Source of the DNA: an uncultured Collinsella sp.
Lineage (GTDB): Bacteria > Actinomycetota > Coriobacteriia > Coriobacteriales > Coriobacteriaceae
Direction of reading: 5' to 3'
Length of the DNA: 14,594 nucleotides
Assembly: GCA_902494765.1 (NCBI GenBank)
Contig: CABUUK010000054.1
Span: 1 to 14,594, forward strand
This document shows positions 5,667-13,332 of the stretch, piece after piece. A program made the translations under genes and the position numbers. Numbering within the stretch: position 1 is the stretch's first letter; every line of letters starts with the position of its first letter. The notes beneath the pieces were generated by a model. It searched no databases. It saw only the letters and a list, made by a program, of their open reading frames with translations, and had not been told where the DNA came from.

Positions 5667-7550
5667 ATGGGTACCCGCGAGCGACATATCGGCCATGCGG
5701 CCGCCCGATCCGCGCCGGTGGCGGATCCCAGGGGCGGCAGGCTCTTCGCCATGCCGCGATTCCTCGTTGGCATAACGCACCTGGTGTACCGTCGCCGCGC
5801 CTTCGTCATTGCCGGCGTCATAACCGCACTGTTTCTTCTGCTTTTGGCGGTCTTGCCGGCGTCATTCGCTTCCGATCCCAAGCTCTCCAACACCGTGCCC
5901 ATCTATAGCGAGGTGTCCAAAGAGGTCGTGGACGGGCTTATCCATTCGAGCTCGATTCCGCTGCTCCTCGCTGCCGTCGCGTTCTCAATCTGGGGTGTGC
6001 TGGTCTATCTGCGCTGTCTGGATTACGTCTTGCGCCGGCGCCTCGTTGCCGTTGCCACCATCAGCGCCTTGTGGATGATCGAGGTCATCCTCAAGTACAA
6101 GTCGTTCACGCCGTTCTATGCCACCGTGCTGTGGTACCTGTACTACGTGCCCATGACGCTCATTCCGCTCCTCTACCAGCTGTGCGGCCTGCGCCTTGCA
6201 GGGTTGGAGCAACATCGTGCGGGTCGCCGCTACCGCACAGCCCTGTGGATCGCGGCCATCCTGCTCATTGGGTTTGTGCTTACCAACGATTTTCACCAAC
6301 AGGTCTTTCATTTCGATCGCTCGAGTGAAACCTGGAGTAACGATTACACGTACGGCTGGGGCTATTTTGCCGTTCTGATATGGACGGCCTTTAACTTTGT
6401 CGCCTTTTTCATTTTGGTGGGTCGGTCATCGTCCTTCCGTATCCAACGTTTTTCGGGCACGGCGGCACTCGTGCTGCTGGGCGGCGCGTTCTTTGCCATT
6501 TCGTACGCCCTGCGCGTGCCCTGGGCATGGAAGCTCAACTTTTCGCTCGTCTATTGCGTGCTGTGCGTGGTGACGCTCGAGATTTGCCTCGATTGCGGCG
6601 TCATTCCGTCGTACCACGGCATTGCCAACATTTTCGACACCCTGCCGCTCGATCTTAAGGTTATAACGCGCGACCTGCAGGAAGTCTATGCCACGCCGGT
6701 ATCAAAGCCGATTCCGGCGGGTGTGCGCGAAGAGCTGCGCGCTCAGGAGCACGGGCATGCCCACGCCTTTACCGTGGCGTCCGATCCCGATGTGATGTAC
6801 CGCGCCTTCCCACTGCTAGGCGGATCGGCATTGCTCGCCCAAGACGTATCGGAGCTCAACGAGCTCAATCGCGAGCTGGCGTACCGGCGCATGGAATTGC
6901 AGCGCCAAAACGAGCTACTTACGGCCGACTACGATCTTAAGACGCATCTTGCCGACCAGGAGGCCGAGGCCTTGCTGGTCAAAGATGTCGACCAGGCGCT
7001 TGCCCGCGCGCTCGATGAGATGTATGGGCTGCTGGGCTCGCTGCCGCCGTTAACCGATGAGGCATCCTCGCACGAGCGCTATCGCATGCTGCAATGTGCC
7101 AAGATGCTCGTCGCCTATTGCAAACGCAAGGGCTCGCTCACGTTGGCGCAACATGGGGAAAGCGGGTTTGACCGTGATCGCATCCAACTCATTGCCAACG
7201 AGCTGGCAAGTGACTTGCGCACCATCGATGTCGACTGCGCTTCGATCATCGCCATACAGCGTCCGATGCATGCCAGTACGGTAAGCGCGCTGTACGACTG
7301 CGTGTATGACTTTGCGTTTTTCGCCTACACCACCGATCATCCGGCACTCATGTACCATCTGAGCGAACACGATTCGTGCAGCGTGGAGCTGCGTGCCACG
7401 CTCTTTTCCAACGACACGGAAGACTTGTCGCAGACGCCCGCCGCGCACGAGCTCGAGGTTGCGCTACAGGGGCGTAACGTGGCGTATCGTCTTGAGGGCG
7501 AGGCCGGTCAGCTGCGTATGATCGTGCTGATGCCGCGGGCGGGTGAGTGA
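5667..7550 (+). CDS. Eight-helix membrane sensor, histidine-kinase-like with degenerate catalytic region
   Basis: A 627-residue protein, or 599 if it starts at ATG 5751 (residue 29). About eight membrane helices occupy 45-68, 96-118, 126-144, 150-174, 191-206, 230-252, 263-283 and 291-310. LTNDFHQQVF at 205-214 and the helix pattern recall the N-terminal 7TM domain of HisKA_7TM kinases. A PAS-like stretch (about 315-393) and a coiled coil (about 394-445) follow. Where such kinases have a phosphoacceptor His and an ATP-binding domain, this protein has DQALARALDEMYGLLG without His and YDCVYDFAFFAYTTDHP instead of an N-box, and no G-boxes are seen. It probably senses a membrane or external cue and acts through the kinase encoded next, whose start overlaps its stop codon. 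No clear ribosome binding site precedes 5667. Confidence 0.8.
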   Translation: MGTRERHIGHAAARSAPVADPRGGRLFAMPRFLVGITHLVYRRRAFVIAGVITALFLLLLAVLPASFASDPKLSNTVPIYSEVSKEVVDGLIHSSSIPLLLAAVAFSIWGVLVYLRCLDYVLRRRLVAVATISALWMIEVILKYKSFTPFYATVLWYLYYVPMTLIPLLYQLCGLRLAGLEQHRAGRRYRTALWIAAILLIGFVLTNDFHQQVFHFDRSSETWSNDYTYGWGYFAVLIWTAFNFVAFFILVGRSSSFRIQRFSGTAALVLLGGAFFAISYALRVPWAWKLNFSLVYCVLCVVTLEICLDCGVIPSYHGIANIFDTLPLDLKVITRDLQEVYATPVSKPIPAGVREELRAQEHGHAHAFTVASDPDVMYRAFPLLGGSALLAQDVSELNELNRELAYRRMELQRQNELLTADYDLKTHLADQEAEALLVKDVDQALARALDEMYGLLGSLPPLTDEASSHERYRMLQCAKMLVAYCKRKGSLTLAQHGESGFDRDRIQLIANELASDLRTIDVDCASIIAIQRPMHASTVSALYDCVYDFAFFAYTTDHPALMYHLSEHDSCSVELRATLFSNDTEDLSQTPAAHELEVALQGRNVAYRLEGEAGQLRMIVLMPRAGE

Positions 7551-9046
7551 TGATGCCGATGCCGCTTATCCTTCCCCAGATCGTTGCGCTCGATGTGCTC
7601 TTTGCCTTGGTGGCGTGCTTGCAGACCATCCATGTTCCGCTGATCGCATCGCGTCGTTTGTCTTACAACCGCAAAGTGATTTGTGCCTACGAGGCGAGCC
7701 TTGTGCTGCACTTGATTATCTCGGCTGTCATCTTGTTCGCGTCGAGCGGGTCGTATCTGGTGGCGCCGCTCTATGTCGTCGCCGAGGCGGCGGGCGCGCT
7801 GCTATGGCTCAACGCCGCGATTGTCGCCTATGGCGTGGTCCTTATGGTGCATTATCGCCGTCCCGTTATGATGGCTGAGCTGCTGCTTGTTGCCGCCGTG
7901 ACGCCGCCGGTTGTTTGCGTCATGGGCTCGACATGGCCTGCAGTCCTTATCGCGGAGGGCGCGTTCTTCCTGTTCCGCTCCATCGCGGCGCTTTTGATGG
8001 ACGTGCGCAACCGCCAGGAGGACATCACGGCGTTTTCGACAATCGAGACCATTAACGTGATCCCCGTCGGCATTCTGTATCTGGATTCGAAAGGCCGCCC
8101 GTTGCTCATGAACCGCTGCATGCGCAGGAACCTCGTGGAGCTTCACATGCCCACCGACCTGCACGACATGAGCGATACGTGGAACGGCCTTCGAAAACTC
8201 AGTGCGCAGATGCCCGAGAGCAGCAAAAATCGCGTTCGAATCGACCTGGACCGCTTTGGGGAGTCGCGTGCGGTGGTCGAGGTTTCCTCCTCCGAGATTC
8301 GTCTGTTCGCATGTGATGAGGTTATGGTTTCGGGCCGTCCCTTTGAGCGCATTATTGGCTTGGACGTGACGGAGTACGCGCATGCCCACGACCGTCTGGC
8401 GCAGGCCAATCACCTGCTTGAGCTTGCGGGTCAAGAGCTCCAGGCCCAGATCGAAGAAGTCAAAAAGGTTGCCGACAATGCGGCCTACCTGCGCATGCGT
8501 GCCCGCGTGCACGATGTGATCGGCCAGCGCCTGTCCATCCTTCATCGATATCTGGAAGAGGGGCGTCTGGATGACGAGTCGCTCGAGCAGATTGACCCGC
8601 TGCTGCGCTCGATTGCCGCCGACCTGCGTAGCGGTGGCGCTAGCGAGCCTGCGGAGCAACTGGGCGATATCGTTCATGCCTTTGGCCTGGTGAGCGTTCA
8701 GATCGATGTAGATGGATCGCTTCCGGACGATGCTCACGTCGCTGCCGCCTTTTTGCAGATTATCCGCGAGGCATCGACCAATGCCACCAAGCATGCGCAG
8801 GCCCACCAAGTCCAGGTGCGCCTGTGGCGGGAGGGGTCGGATGGCGGCGCCATTGCACACATGACGGTCTCAAACGACGGCGCGCCTGCCCCCGTATCGT
8901 ATCGCGAGGGAACGGGTTTTCCAGGTATGAGGCATGTCGCGCAAAATCTGGGCGGCAGCCTGGAGGTCCATGCCGCCCCGCCCTTTACGCTTACGGTATC
9001 CATTCCGCTGAACTCCAACGCAACGGTCCAAAGGAGAAGCTCATGA
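7550..9046 (+). CDS. Membrane histidine kinase, NarL/DesK-type, with PAS-like domain
   Basis: A 498-residue kinase. Residues 6-150 hold about five or six membrane helices. A PAS-like domain (about 162-280: IETINVIPVGILYLDSKGR, ending GLDVTEY) and a coiled coil precede the HisKA_3-type box RARVHDVIGQRLSIL with phosphoacceptor His321. The ATPase domain is complete: N-box REASTNATKHA (Glu407, Asn411), NDG at 442-444, and GTGFPGM at 454-460. ATG 7550 shares one base with the stop of the preceding gene (TGATG); GTG 7547 and ATG 7553 are alternatives. Its end overlaps the response regulator by ATGA, so the three genes are translationally coupled. It should autophosphorylate and pass phosphate to the regulator downstream. 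The signal is unknown. Confidence 0.9.
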   Translation: MMPMPLILPQIVALDVLFALVACLQTIHVPLIASRRLSYNRKVICAYEASLVLHLIISAVILFASSGSYLVAPLYVVAEAAGALLWLNAAIVAYGVVLMVHYRRPVMMAELLLVAAVTPPVVCVMGSTWPAVLIAEGAFFLFRSIAALLMDVRNRQEDITAFSTIETINVIPVGILYLDSKGRPLLMNRCMRRNLVELHMPTDLHDMSDTWNGLRKLSAQMPESSKNRVRIDLDRFGESRAVVEVSSSEIRLFACDEVMVSGRPFERIIGLDVTEYAHAHDRLAQANHLLELAGQELQAQIEEVKKVADNAAYLRMRARVHDVIGQRLSILHRYLEEGRLDDESLEQIDPLLRSIAADLRSGGASEPAEQLGDIVHAFGLVSVQIDVDGSLPDDAHVAAAFLQIIREASTNATKHAQAHQVQVRLWREGSDGGAIAHMTVSNDGAPAPVSYREGTGFPGMRHVAQNLGGSLEVHAAPPFTLTVSIPLNSNATVQRRSS

Positions 9047-9663
9047 TTCGTATCCTTATCGTCGAAGACCAAGCCATCTTGCGCGAGAGCCTCGCGCGCT
9101 CCGTTGGCGACCAGCCCGACATGACCGTTGTTGCCGCCATCGCCGATGCCTCAGATGCCTTGGACGTTGCGCTCAAGGAGCGCCCGGACATGATACTGAT
9201 GGATGTGTGCACTGAGCACGATTCCAACGGCATCGTGGCGGCGGCGCGCATCAAGGAGCAGCTGCCCGAGTGCCGCGTCATTATCATGACGGGCATGCCC
9301 GAGATTACGTTTGTGGATCAGGCGCGCGAGGCAGGCGTCGACAGCTTTGTGTACAAGAACGTCGGCATCGATGAGCTCTTTGCCGTGATGCGCTCCACGC
9401 TGGCGGGTTACTGCACGTTTCCCAAGCCGCCCGAAAGCATCTTTTCGGGCACGGCGGCGCTCGACGACGTTGAGCTATCGATTTTGCGCCTTGCCTGCGA
9501 AGGCAAGAGCCGTCGCGAGATTGCGGCCGAGTTGTTTATGAGCGAGGGCACGATCAAGCGCCGTATCTCGGAGATTCTCAACAAGACCGGCTACGACAAC
9601 ATCATGCGCCTGGCCGTGCACGCGGTAACGGAGGGCAGCATTGTTCCCAACATGGAGCGCTAA
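9043..9663 (+). CDS. NarL/LuxR-family response regulator
   Basis: A 206-residue regulator. Receiver domain 1-120: acidic pair Glu8/Asp9, phosphoacceptor Asp54 in ILMDV, Thr83, and Lys105 in FVYKN. The LuxR-type helix-turn-helix lies at about 138-200, with LSILRLACEGKSRREIAAEL followed by the recognition helix region SEGTIKRRISEIL. AAGGAGAAG lies 3-11 nt before ATG 9043, and the start overlaps the kinase stop codon. A longer reading from 8824 would lie inside the kinase and is rejected. As a DNA-binding output of the preceding kinase it most likely regulates its own operon and unlinked or neighbouring genes. The target sites are not evident here. Confidence 0.95.
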   Translation: MIRILIVEDQAILRESLARSVGDQPDMTVVAAIADASDALDVALKERPDMILMDVCTEHDSNGIVAAARIKEQLPECRVIIMTGMPEITFVDQAREAGVDSFVYKNVGIDELFAVMRSTLAGYCTFPKPPESIFSGTAALDDVELSILRLACEGKSRREIAAELFMSEGTIKRRISEILNKTGYDNIMRLAVHAVTEGSIVPNMER

Positions 9664-9689
9664 CGCTCGGTACGCATCGGCATAAAAGC

Positions 9690-9724
9690 GACGGGGCCGC
9701 AGGATTAACTCCTGCGGCCCCGTC
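9690..9724. terminator. Bidirectional terminator between convergent operons
   Basis: GACGGGGCCGCAGG (9690-9703) and CCTGCGGCCCCGTC (9711-9724) form a perfect 14-bp stem with loop ATTAACT. On the minus strand the stem is followed by GCTTTTAT, so it best serves the lipoprotein operon. On the plus strand it follows the response regulator but lacks a strong T-run. A smaller hairpin, CGCGGAT/ATCCGCG, lies at 9732-9755. Confidence 0.85.
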
Positions 9725-9772
9725 TGGTGTGCGCGGATGTGTCCGCCAATCCGCGGCTGATGTTACATGCCG

Positions 9773-10615
9773 TTACGCGATGGTTGCGCTGTAGGAGGCG
9801 ACGTCCTCGTAGGAATCGGTCAGGTAGGCGTCGATGCCAATGGTCGTGTTGACCAGGTCGTCGAGGCTATCGAGCTCGCCGCTCGAGAACGTGAATTCCT
9901 CGGTGGCGTTGGTGCCGGGCATCAGGTGAGCCGAGAACCAGGGTTCCTTCATGGTGCCGTTGACGTTGGTCTTACCGCTGGGGGCGTAGAAGGTCAGGTC
10001 CTTGTCGCTCTTGTTGGTGATGTTGACGACAAAGCCGATGTCGCCCCAGTCGTCCTTGAACTTCTCGGTGATGGTGATGGTGCACAGATCGTCATCGGCG
10101 ACGGTGACGGCGGGGGAGATTTCGACGCGCTGGACGTCGTCGTCTTCGACGGCCTCATCGATCTCCTCTTCCTTTTCGGCCGCCTCGCGATCCTTCTTCA
10201 CCGTGCCGGACAGATCCTTGTCGGACTTGGTGAAGACAAGATTGCCGTCATCCTCTTCGAGGATGAGTTTGCCGTCCTTGAGCTTCATGTCGTGCGACTC
10301 GTCTTCGGCGGTGATCGTTACGGTGGTGGCGTCCTTTGCCTCCCATTTAAGGTCGACAACCTCAAGGAACAGGTCGAGTGTGCCCGTGCCGTCTTCATCG
10401 AGAATCAGGATGCAGTTGACGCCCCACTCTTCGAGCATCTTCATGTACTCATCGGTCAGCTCTTCGCCATCCACGGTTCCACCCGAGAGTTCCCAGCTGC
10501 CGACGAAGTCGGCCTTGGGGTCTTTGGCGCCGCCGCTGCAGCCCGTCAGGGCAAAGGCGAGCGCCAGGACGCATGTCAGAAATGCGAGCGCGGACTTTTT
10601 AAACGTTGTCTTCAT
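9773..10615 (-). CDS. Two-domain lipoprotein
   Basis: A 280-residue exported lipoprotein. The start at 10615 is chosen because GGAGG lies 5 nt upstream and the protein then begins with a classic signal peptide (MKTTFKKS, hydrophobic core, lipobox LTGC with Cys26). Domain 1 (about 35-135) opens with DFVGSWELSG and has alternating beta strands, resembling small lipocalin-like bacterial domains. A very acidic and basic linker (about 137-158) joins it to domain 2 (about 165-280), whose IGFVVNITNKSDKDLTF resembles the Ig-like DUF4352/DUF5067 group. It is the last gene of the minus-strand operon, 80 bp behind the SPFH gene, with a hairpin between them, so it may be expressed at a different level. 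Its ligand is unknown. Confidence 0.85.
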   Translation of the reverse strand: MKTTFKKSALAFLTCVLALAFALTGCSGGAKDPKADFVGSWELSGGTVDGEELTDEYMKMLEEWGVNCILILDEDGTGTLDLFLEVVDLKWEAKDATTVTITAEDESHDMKLKDGKLILEEDDGNLVFTKSDKDLSGTVKKDREAAEKEEEIDEAVEDDDVQRVEISPAVTVADDDLCTITITEKFKDDWGDIGFVVNITNKSDKDLTFYAPSGKTNVNGTMKEPWFSAHLMPGTNATEEFTFSSGELDSLDDLVNTTIGIDAYLTDSYEDVASYSATIA

Positions 10616-10654
10616 GGTGTCCTCCTTCTTTTGCGAAAACCCATAGAAGCAGAT

Positions 10655-10676
10655 GCGGGGGTGGCGGATCCCCCGC
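10655..10676 (-). repeat. GC-rich hairpin between SPFH and lipoprotein genes
   Basis: GCGGGGG (10655-10661) pairs with CCCCCGC (10670-10676). It lies 20 bp beyond the SPFH stop codon and about 40 bp upstream of the lipoprotein start. No T-run follows immediately on the minus strand, so it may be an mRNA-processing or attenuating structure rather than a full terminator. Confidence 0.55.
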
Positions 10677-10695
10677 AAATTACCAGATAGGGGTG

Positions 10696-11937
10696 CTAGG
10701 GCCTGGACGTTCCGCAGTTGCTGCAGAACTTGCCGCCGTTTTCGCTACCGCAGTTGGGACAGAACCACTTGGCCGGTGCCGGGGCGGGTGCGGGGCTGCC
10801 GCACTCCGGGCAGAACTTGCCGGTGTTGGTGGCGCCGCAACTACAGGTCCACGTGCCGGCCGCGGGAGCGGCGGCGGGAGCTGGTGCGGGGGCGGGGGCA
10901 GGTGCCGGTTGCGGGGCGGCCTGCTGCTGTGCCTGGCCGGCGGCGAACAGCTGGCTGGCGTTCATGCCACCCATGCCGCCTGCCATGCCCATGCCCATAA
11001 AGCCGGCCATCGCGCCGTTGGGGTTGGCCGCTGCCGCGCGCATCGCGTCGCTCTGGGCACTGGCGATGTTGGCGGCCGCCATGGTGGGATCGCGCATGAC
11101 CGCGGCCTTCTGCAGGTCCTTGATCATCTGCTCGTCTTCTTGCGAGGCGGCGATGGAGTTGACGCCAAAGCTCACGATCTCGACGCCACGCAGGTCACGC
11201 CAGTCGGCGGAGAGGACCTCGTTGAGCGCGCGGGCGAGCTCGGTGGTGTGCCCGGGGATGGCGCTGTAGCGGATGCCCATCTCCGAGATCTTGGCAAAGG
11301 CGGGCTGTAGGGCGGTGAGCAGCTCGGACTTAAGCTGGCTGTCGATCTTGTCGCGCGTATAGCTATCGGTCACGTTGCCGCACACATTGGTGTAGAACAG
11401 CAGCGGGTTGGTGATGCGGTACGAATACTCGCCGTTGCAGCGCACGGAGATGTCGACGTCCAGGCCGATGTTGTTGTCGACCACGCGGAAGGGCACGGGC
11501 GAGGCGGTGCCGTACTTGTTGCCGATGATCTCCTTGGTGTTGATGAAGTAGACGCGCTGGTCCTTGCCCGCGTCGCCACCAAAGGTAAAGCGGCTGCCGA
11601 TATTGGCGAAGGTCTCCTTGATGGAGTCGCCCAGGTTGCCGCTAAAGACACTTGGCTCGCTGCCGGTGTCGAAGACGAACTCGCCGGGCTCCAGCGCGAC
11701 CTCGATGATCTTGCCGTTTTGCACCACGAGCATGCCCTGGCCGTCGTTGACGGCGATGACGGAGCCGTTGGAGATGACGTTGTCCTCGCCGCGCGTGTTG
11801 GAGCTGCGGCCGCCGGTGCGCTTGCTGCCCTTGCAGGCCAAGACGTCAGCGGGCATCGATTCGCAGTAGATAAATTCCTTCCACTGGTCGGCCATGACGC
11901 CGCCGGCAGCACCCAATCCAGCTTTCAAGAGTCCCAT
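10696..11937 (-). CDS. YdjI-like SPFH protein with two C-terminal zinc ribbons
   Basis: A 413-residue protein. MGLLKAGLGAAGGVMADQWKEF at the N-terminus and the body to about 280 match the YdjI-type SPFH (stomatin/prohibitin/flotillin) group once labelled virion-core-like. Met/Gly/Ala-rich and Pro-Ala repeat linkers (about 285-360) follow. Two zinc ribbons end the protein: Cys365, 367, 376, 379 and Cys393, 396, 405, 408. No membrane helix is evident, so it probably binds membranes peripherally as oligomers. In B. subtilis, YdjI with YdjG and YdjH is needed to recruit PspA to the membrane; a similar scaffold role here is inference. AAAGGAAG lies upstream of ATG 11937. It follows the zinc-ribbon membrane protein gene by 48 bp. 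Confidence 0.9.
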   Translation of the reverse strand: MGLLKAGLGAAGGVMADQWKEFIYCESMPADVLACKGSKRTGGRSSNTRGEDNVISNGSVIAVNDGQGMLVVQNGKIIEVALEPGEFVFDTGSEPSVFSGNLGDSIKETFANIGSRFTFGGDAGKDQRVYFINTKEIIGNKYGTASPVPFRVVDNNIGLDVDISVRCNGEYSYRITNPLLFYTNVCGNVTDSYTRDKIDSQLKSELLTALQPAFAKISEMGIRYSAIPGHTTELARALNEVLSADWRDLRGVEIVSFGVNSIAASQEDEQMIKDLQKAAVMRDPTMAAANIASAQSDAMRAAAANPNGAMAGFMGMGMAGGMGGMNASQLFAAGQAQQQAAPQPAPAPAPAPAPAAAPAAGTWTCSCGATNTGKFCPECGSPAPAPAPAKWFCPNCGSENGGKFCSNCGTSRP

Positions 11938-11985
11938 GGTGATCTTCCTTTCTCGTCAAAGGCCGGGTGGTATTGGTCAGGATGG

Positions 11986-13308
11986 TTAATCGTCCTTGTC
12001 GTCCTTCATGACAACGGTGGTCTCGGTGTGGCTGAAGGTGTCGTGCTTCTCGGTCAGGTCGAGCTCGCCACAGTAGCAATCGGCGTGGGTGGCCTCGTTG
12101 GCCGTCTTGAGCTGGCCCACCAGCAGCACGTCTGCGATGACCACGATGATCAGCGGCGCGACGATGTTGATGAGGATGCCCTCGATATCAAAGGTGAGGT
12201 AATCCGGATCGAAGGCGTATTCGCCCATAAAGAGAATCTGGGAGAGGATAAATCCGATCACAAAGAACAGCACCGAGGCGATGATGAGCTTGGGCTTGGA
12301 GCAGGGGAGCTCGCCGACCATGCGTCCAGTCTGGCCGTTCATGGCGAACAGATAGCTCTTGCCGTTCCACGAGGTGGAGAGCATCCAGACGGGGAACAGG
12401 GCGTAGTCGCTGTCTTCCCAGGTGTAGTCGAGCTGTTTGCTTTCGACCGTGGCGTCGTCGTATTCGTCGACGACGGTCTCGCGCAGGGCCGAGATCGTGC
12501 TCTCCTCCATGTGGCGCTCGGCGCGCGCCTTGCAGGTCTCGCAGTCCTCGTCGTAGCGGTTGGCGATGTAGCCGGGAATGTAGGCGACCGAGAACGGGCG
12601 CAGCGCTTCGTAGTCAAACGGCTCGATGGCGTCCATGTGGCCGTCGGGCATCTTGGACGATCCGTCGACGGGCACGCGCTCAAACGAGATATTGCCCTTG
12701 CGGTAGGCATCGTAGTGGTCGGTGGTCGTGACGGTGCGGTCGGATTCCTCGGTCACGGTCTCGTTGGTTGCGTCAAAGTACACTTCGCCGTCCACGCGGG
12801 CACCGTAGAGCCAAAACGGAACATAGACGCCTTGGACCTCGTCGATGTGGTTGCCGGTGACAAAGCTCTTGGGCAGCAAGATCTTGCCCTTGTAGTGCTC
12901 CTTGAGCGCGGCCAAGACATCGTCGCGCCCGAGCTCAAACGGAATCACTAGGTCGGGGGAGAAGTCGCCCGAGAGCTGGCCGGGTGCCACGGCGGGATTG
13001 CCGCAGTACGGGCAGGTGGTGACGGCGACGGTGCCGTCCGAGATCAGCTCGGCGCCACACGACGAGCAGATATAACCGGCGTTTTCGGCAAGCTCCTGCA
13101 CCGCATCGTCGGATGCGGGCTTGGATGTTGCGGCCGCCGCATCGGCTTTGGCATCTGCCTTGTCCTGGCGCTCGCGATAGAGGGCCTCGACTTCTTCGAC
13201 TTCAAAACGCGAATCGCAGTAGTCGCAGACGAGCTTTTGCTCGGCGCTGGCAAAGTGAAGGGGGCCGCCGCACGCGGGACACTGATAGTTGACGCTCTCG
13301 AAGGCCAT
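11986..13308 (-). CDS. TFIIB-type zinc-ribbon protein with two C-terminal membrane helices
   Basis: A 440-residue protein. Zinc ribbon 1 uses Cys10, 13, 28, 31 and ribbon 2 uses Cys81, 84, 99, 102, joined by an Ala/Lys/Asp-rich linker. A beta-rich middle domain (about 115-335) includes VYVPFWLYGARVDGEV and FPVWMLSTSWNGKSYLFAMNGQTG, typical of the family commonly named TFIIB-type zinc ribbon-containing protein. Two hydrophobic helices (about 340-361 and 377-398) anchor it, with an acidic tail. Despite the name it is very unlikely to be a transcription factor. It resembles the organisation of B. subtilis YdjG, a neighbour of the SPFH protein YdjI. The start has AAAGGA 6 nt upstream. It is 24 bp from the DUF4428 gene before it, implying one transcript. 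Confidence 0.87.
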   Translation of the reverse strand: MAFESVNYQCPACGGPLHFASAEQKLVCDYCDSRFEVEEVEALYRERQDKADAKADAAAATSKPASDDAVQELAENAGYICSSCGAELISDGTVAVTTCPYCGNPAVAPGQLSGDFSPDLVIPFELGRDDVLAALKEHYKGKILLPKSFVTGNHIDEVQGVYVPFWLYGARVDGEVYFDATNETVTEESDRTVTTTDHYDAYRKGNISFERVPVDGSSKMPDGHMDAIEPFDYEALRPFSVAYIPGYIANRYDEDCETCKARAERHMEESTISALRETVVDEYDDATVESKQLDYTWEDSDYALFPVWMLSTSWNGKSYLFAMNGQTGRMVGELPCSKPKLIIASVLFFVIGFILSQILFMGEYAFDPDYLTFDIEGILINIVAPLIIVVIADVLLVGQLKTANEATHADCYCGELDLTEKHDTFSHTETTVVMKDDKDD

Positions 13309-13332
13309 GATCGGTCCTTTCCGTGCCGGGGG

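Noticed and set aside
7802..8860. 352-codon minus-strand frame opposite the histidine kinase
   Set aside because: The kinase frame has all catalytic motifs; the opposite frame has none.
9767..10690. Long plus-strand open frame opposite the lipoprotein gene
   Set aside because: It mirrors the codon structure of the minus-strand gene, which has a lipobox signal peptide and a ribosome binding site; the plus frame has no recognisable domain.
11719..12951. 410-codon plus-strand frame opposite the SPFH and zinc-ribbon genes
   Set aside because: It crosses two real minus-strand genes and their gap, is Val/Gly/Asp-rich in the way antisense frames of GC-rich genes are, and has no domain or start signal.
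11986..13308. A transcription factor, as the TFIIB-type zinc-ribbon label might suggest
   Set aside because: The protein ends in two membrane helices and has no cyclin-like TFIIB core; the ribbon is a generic fold.
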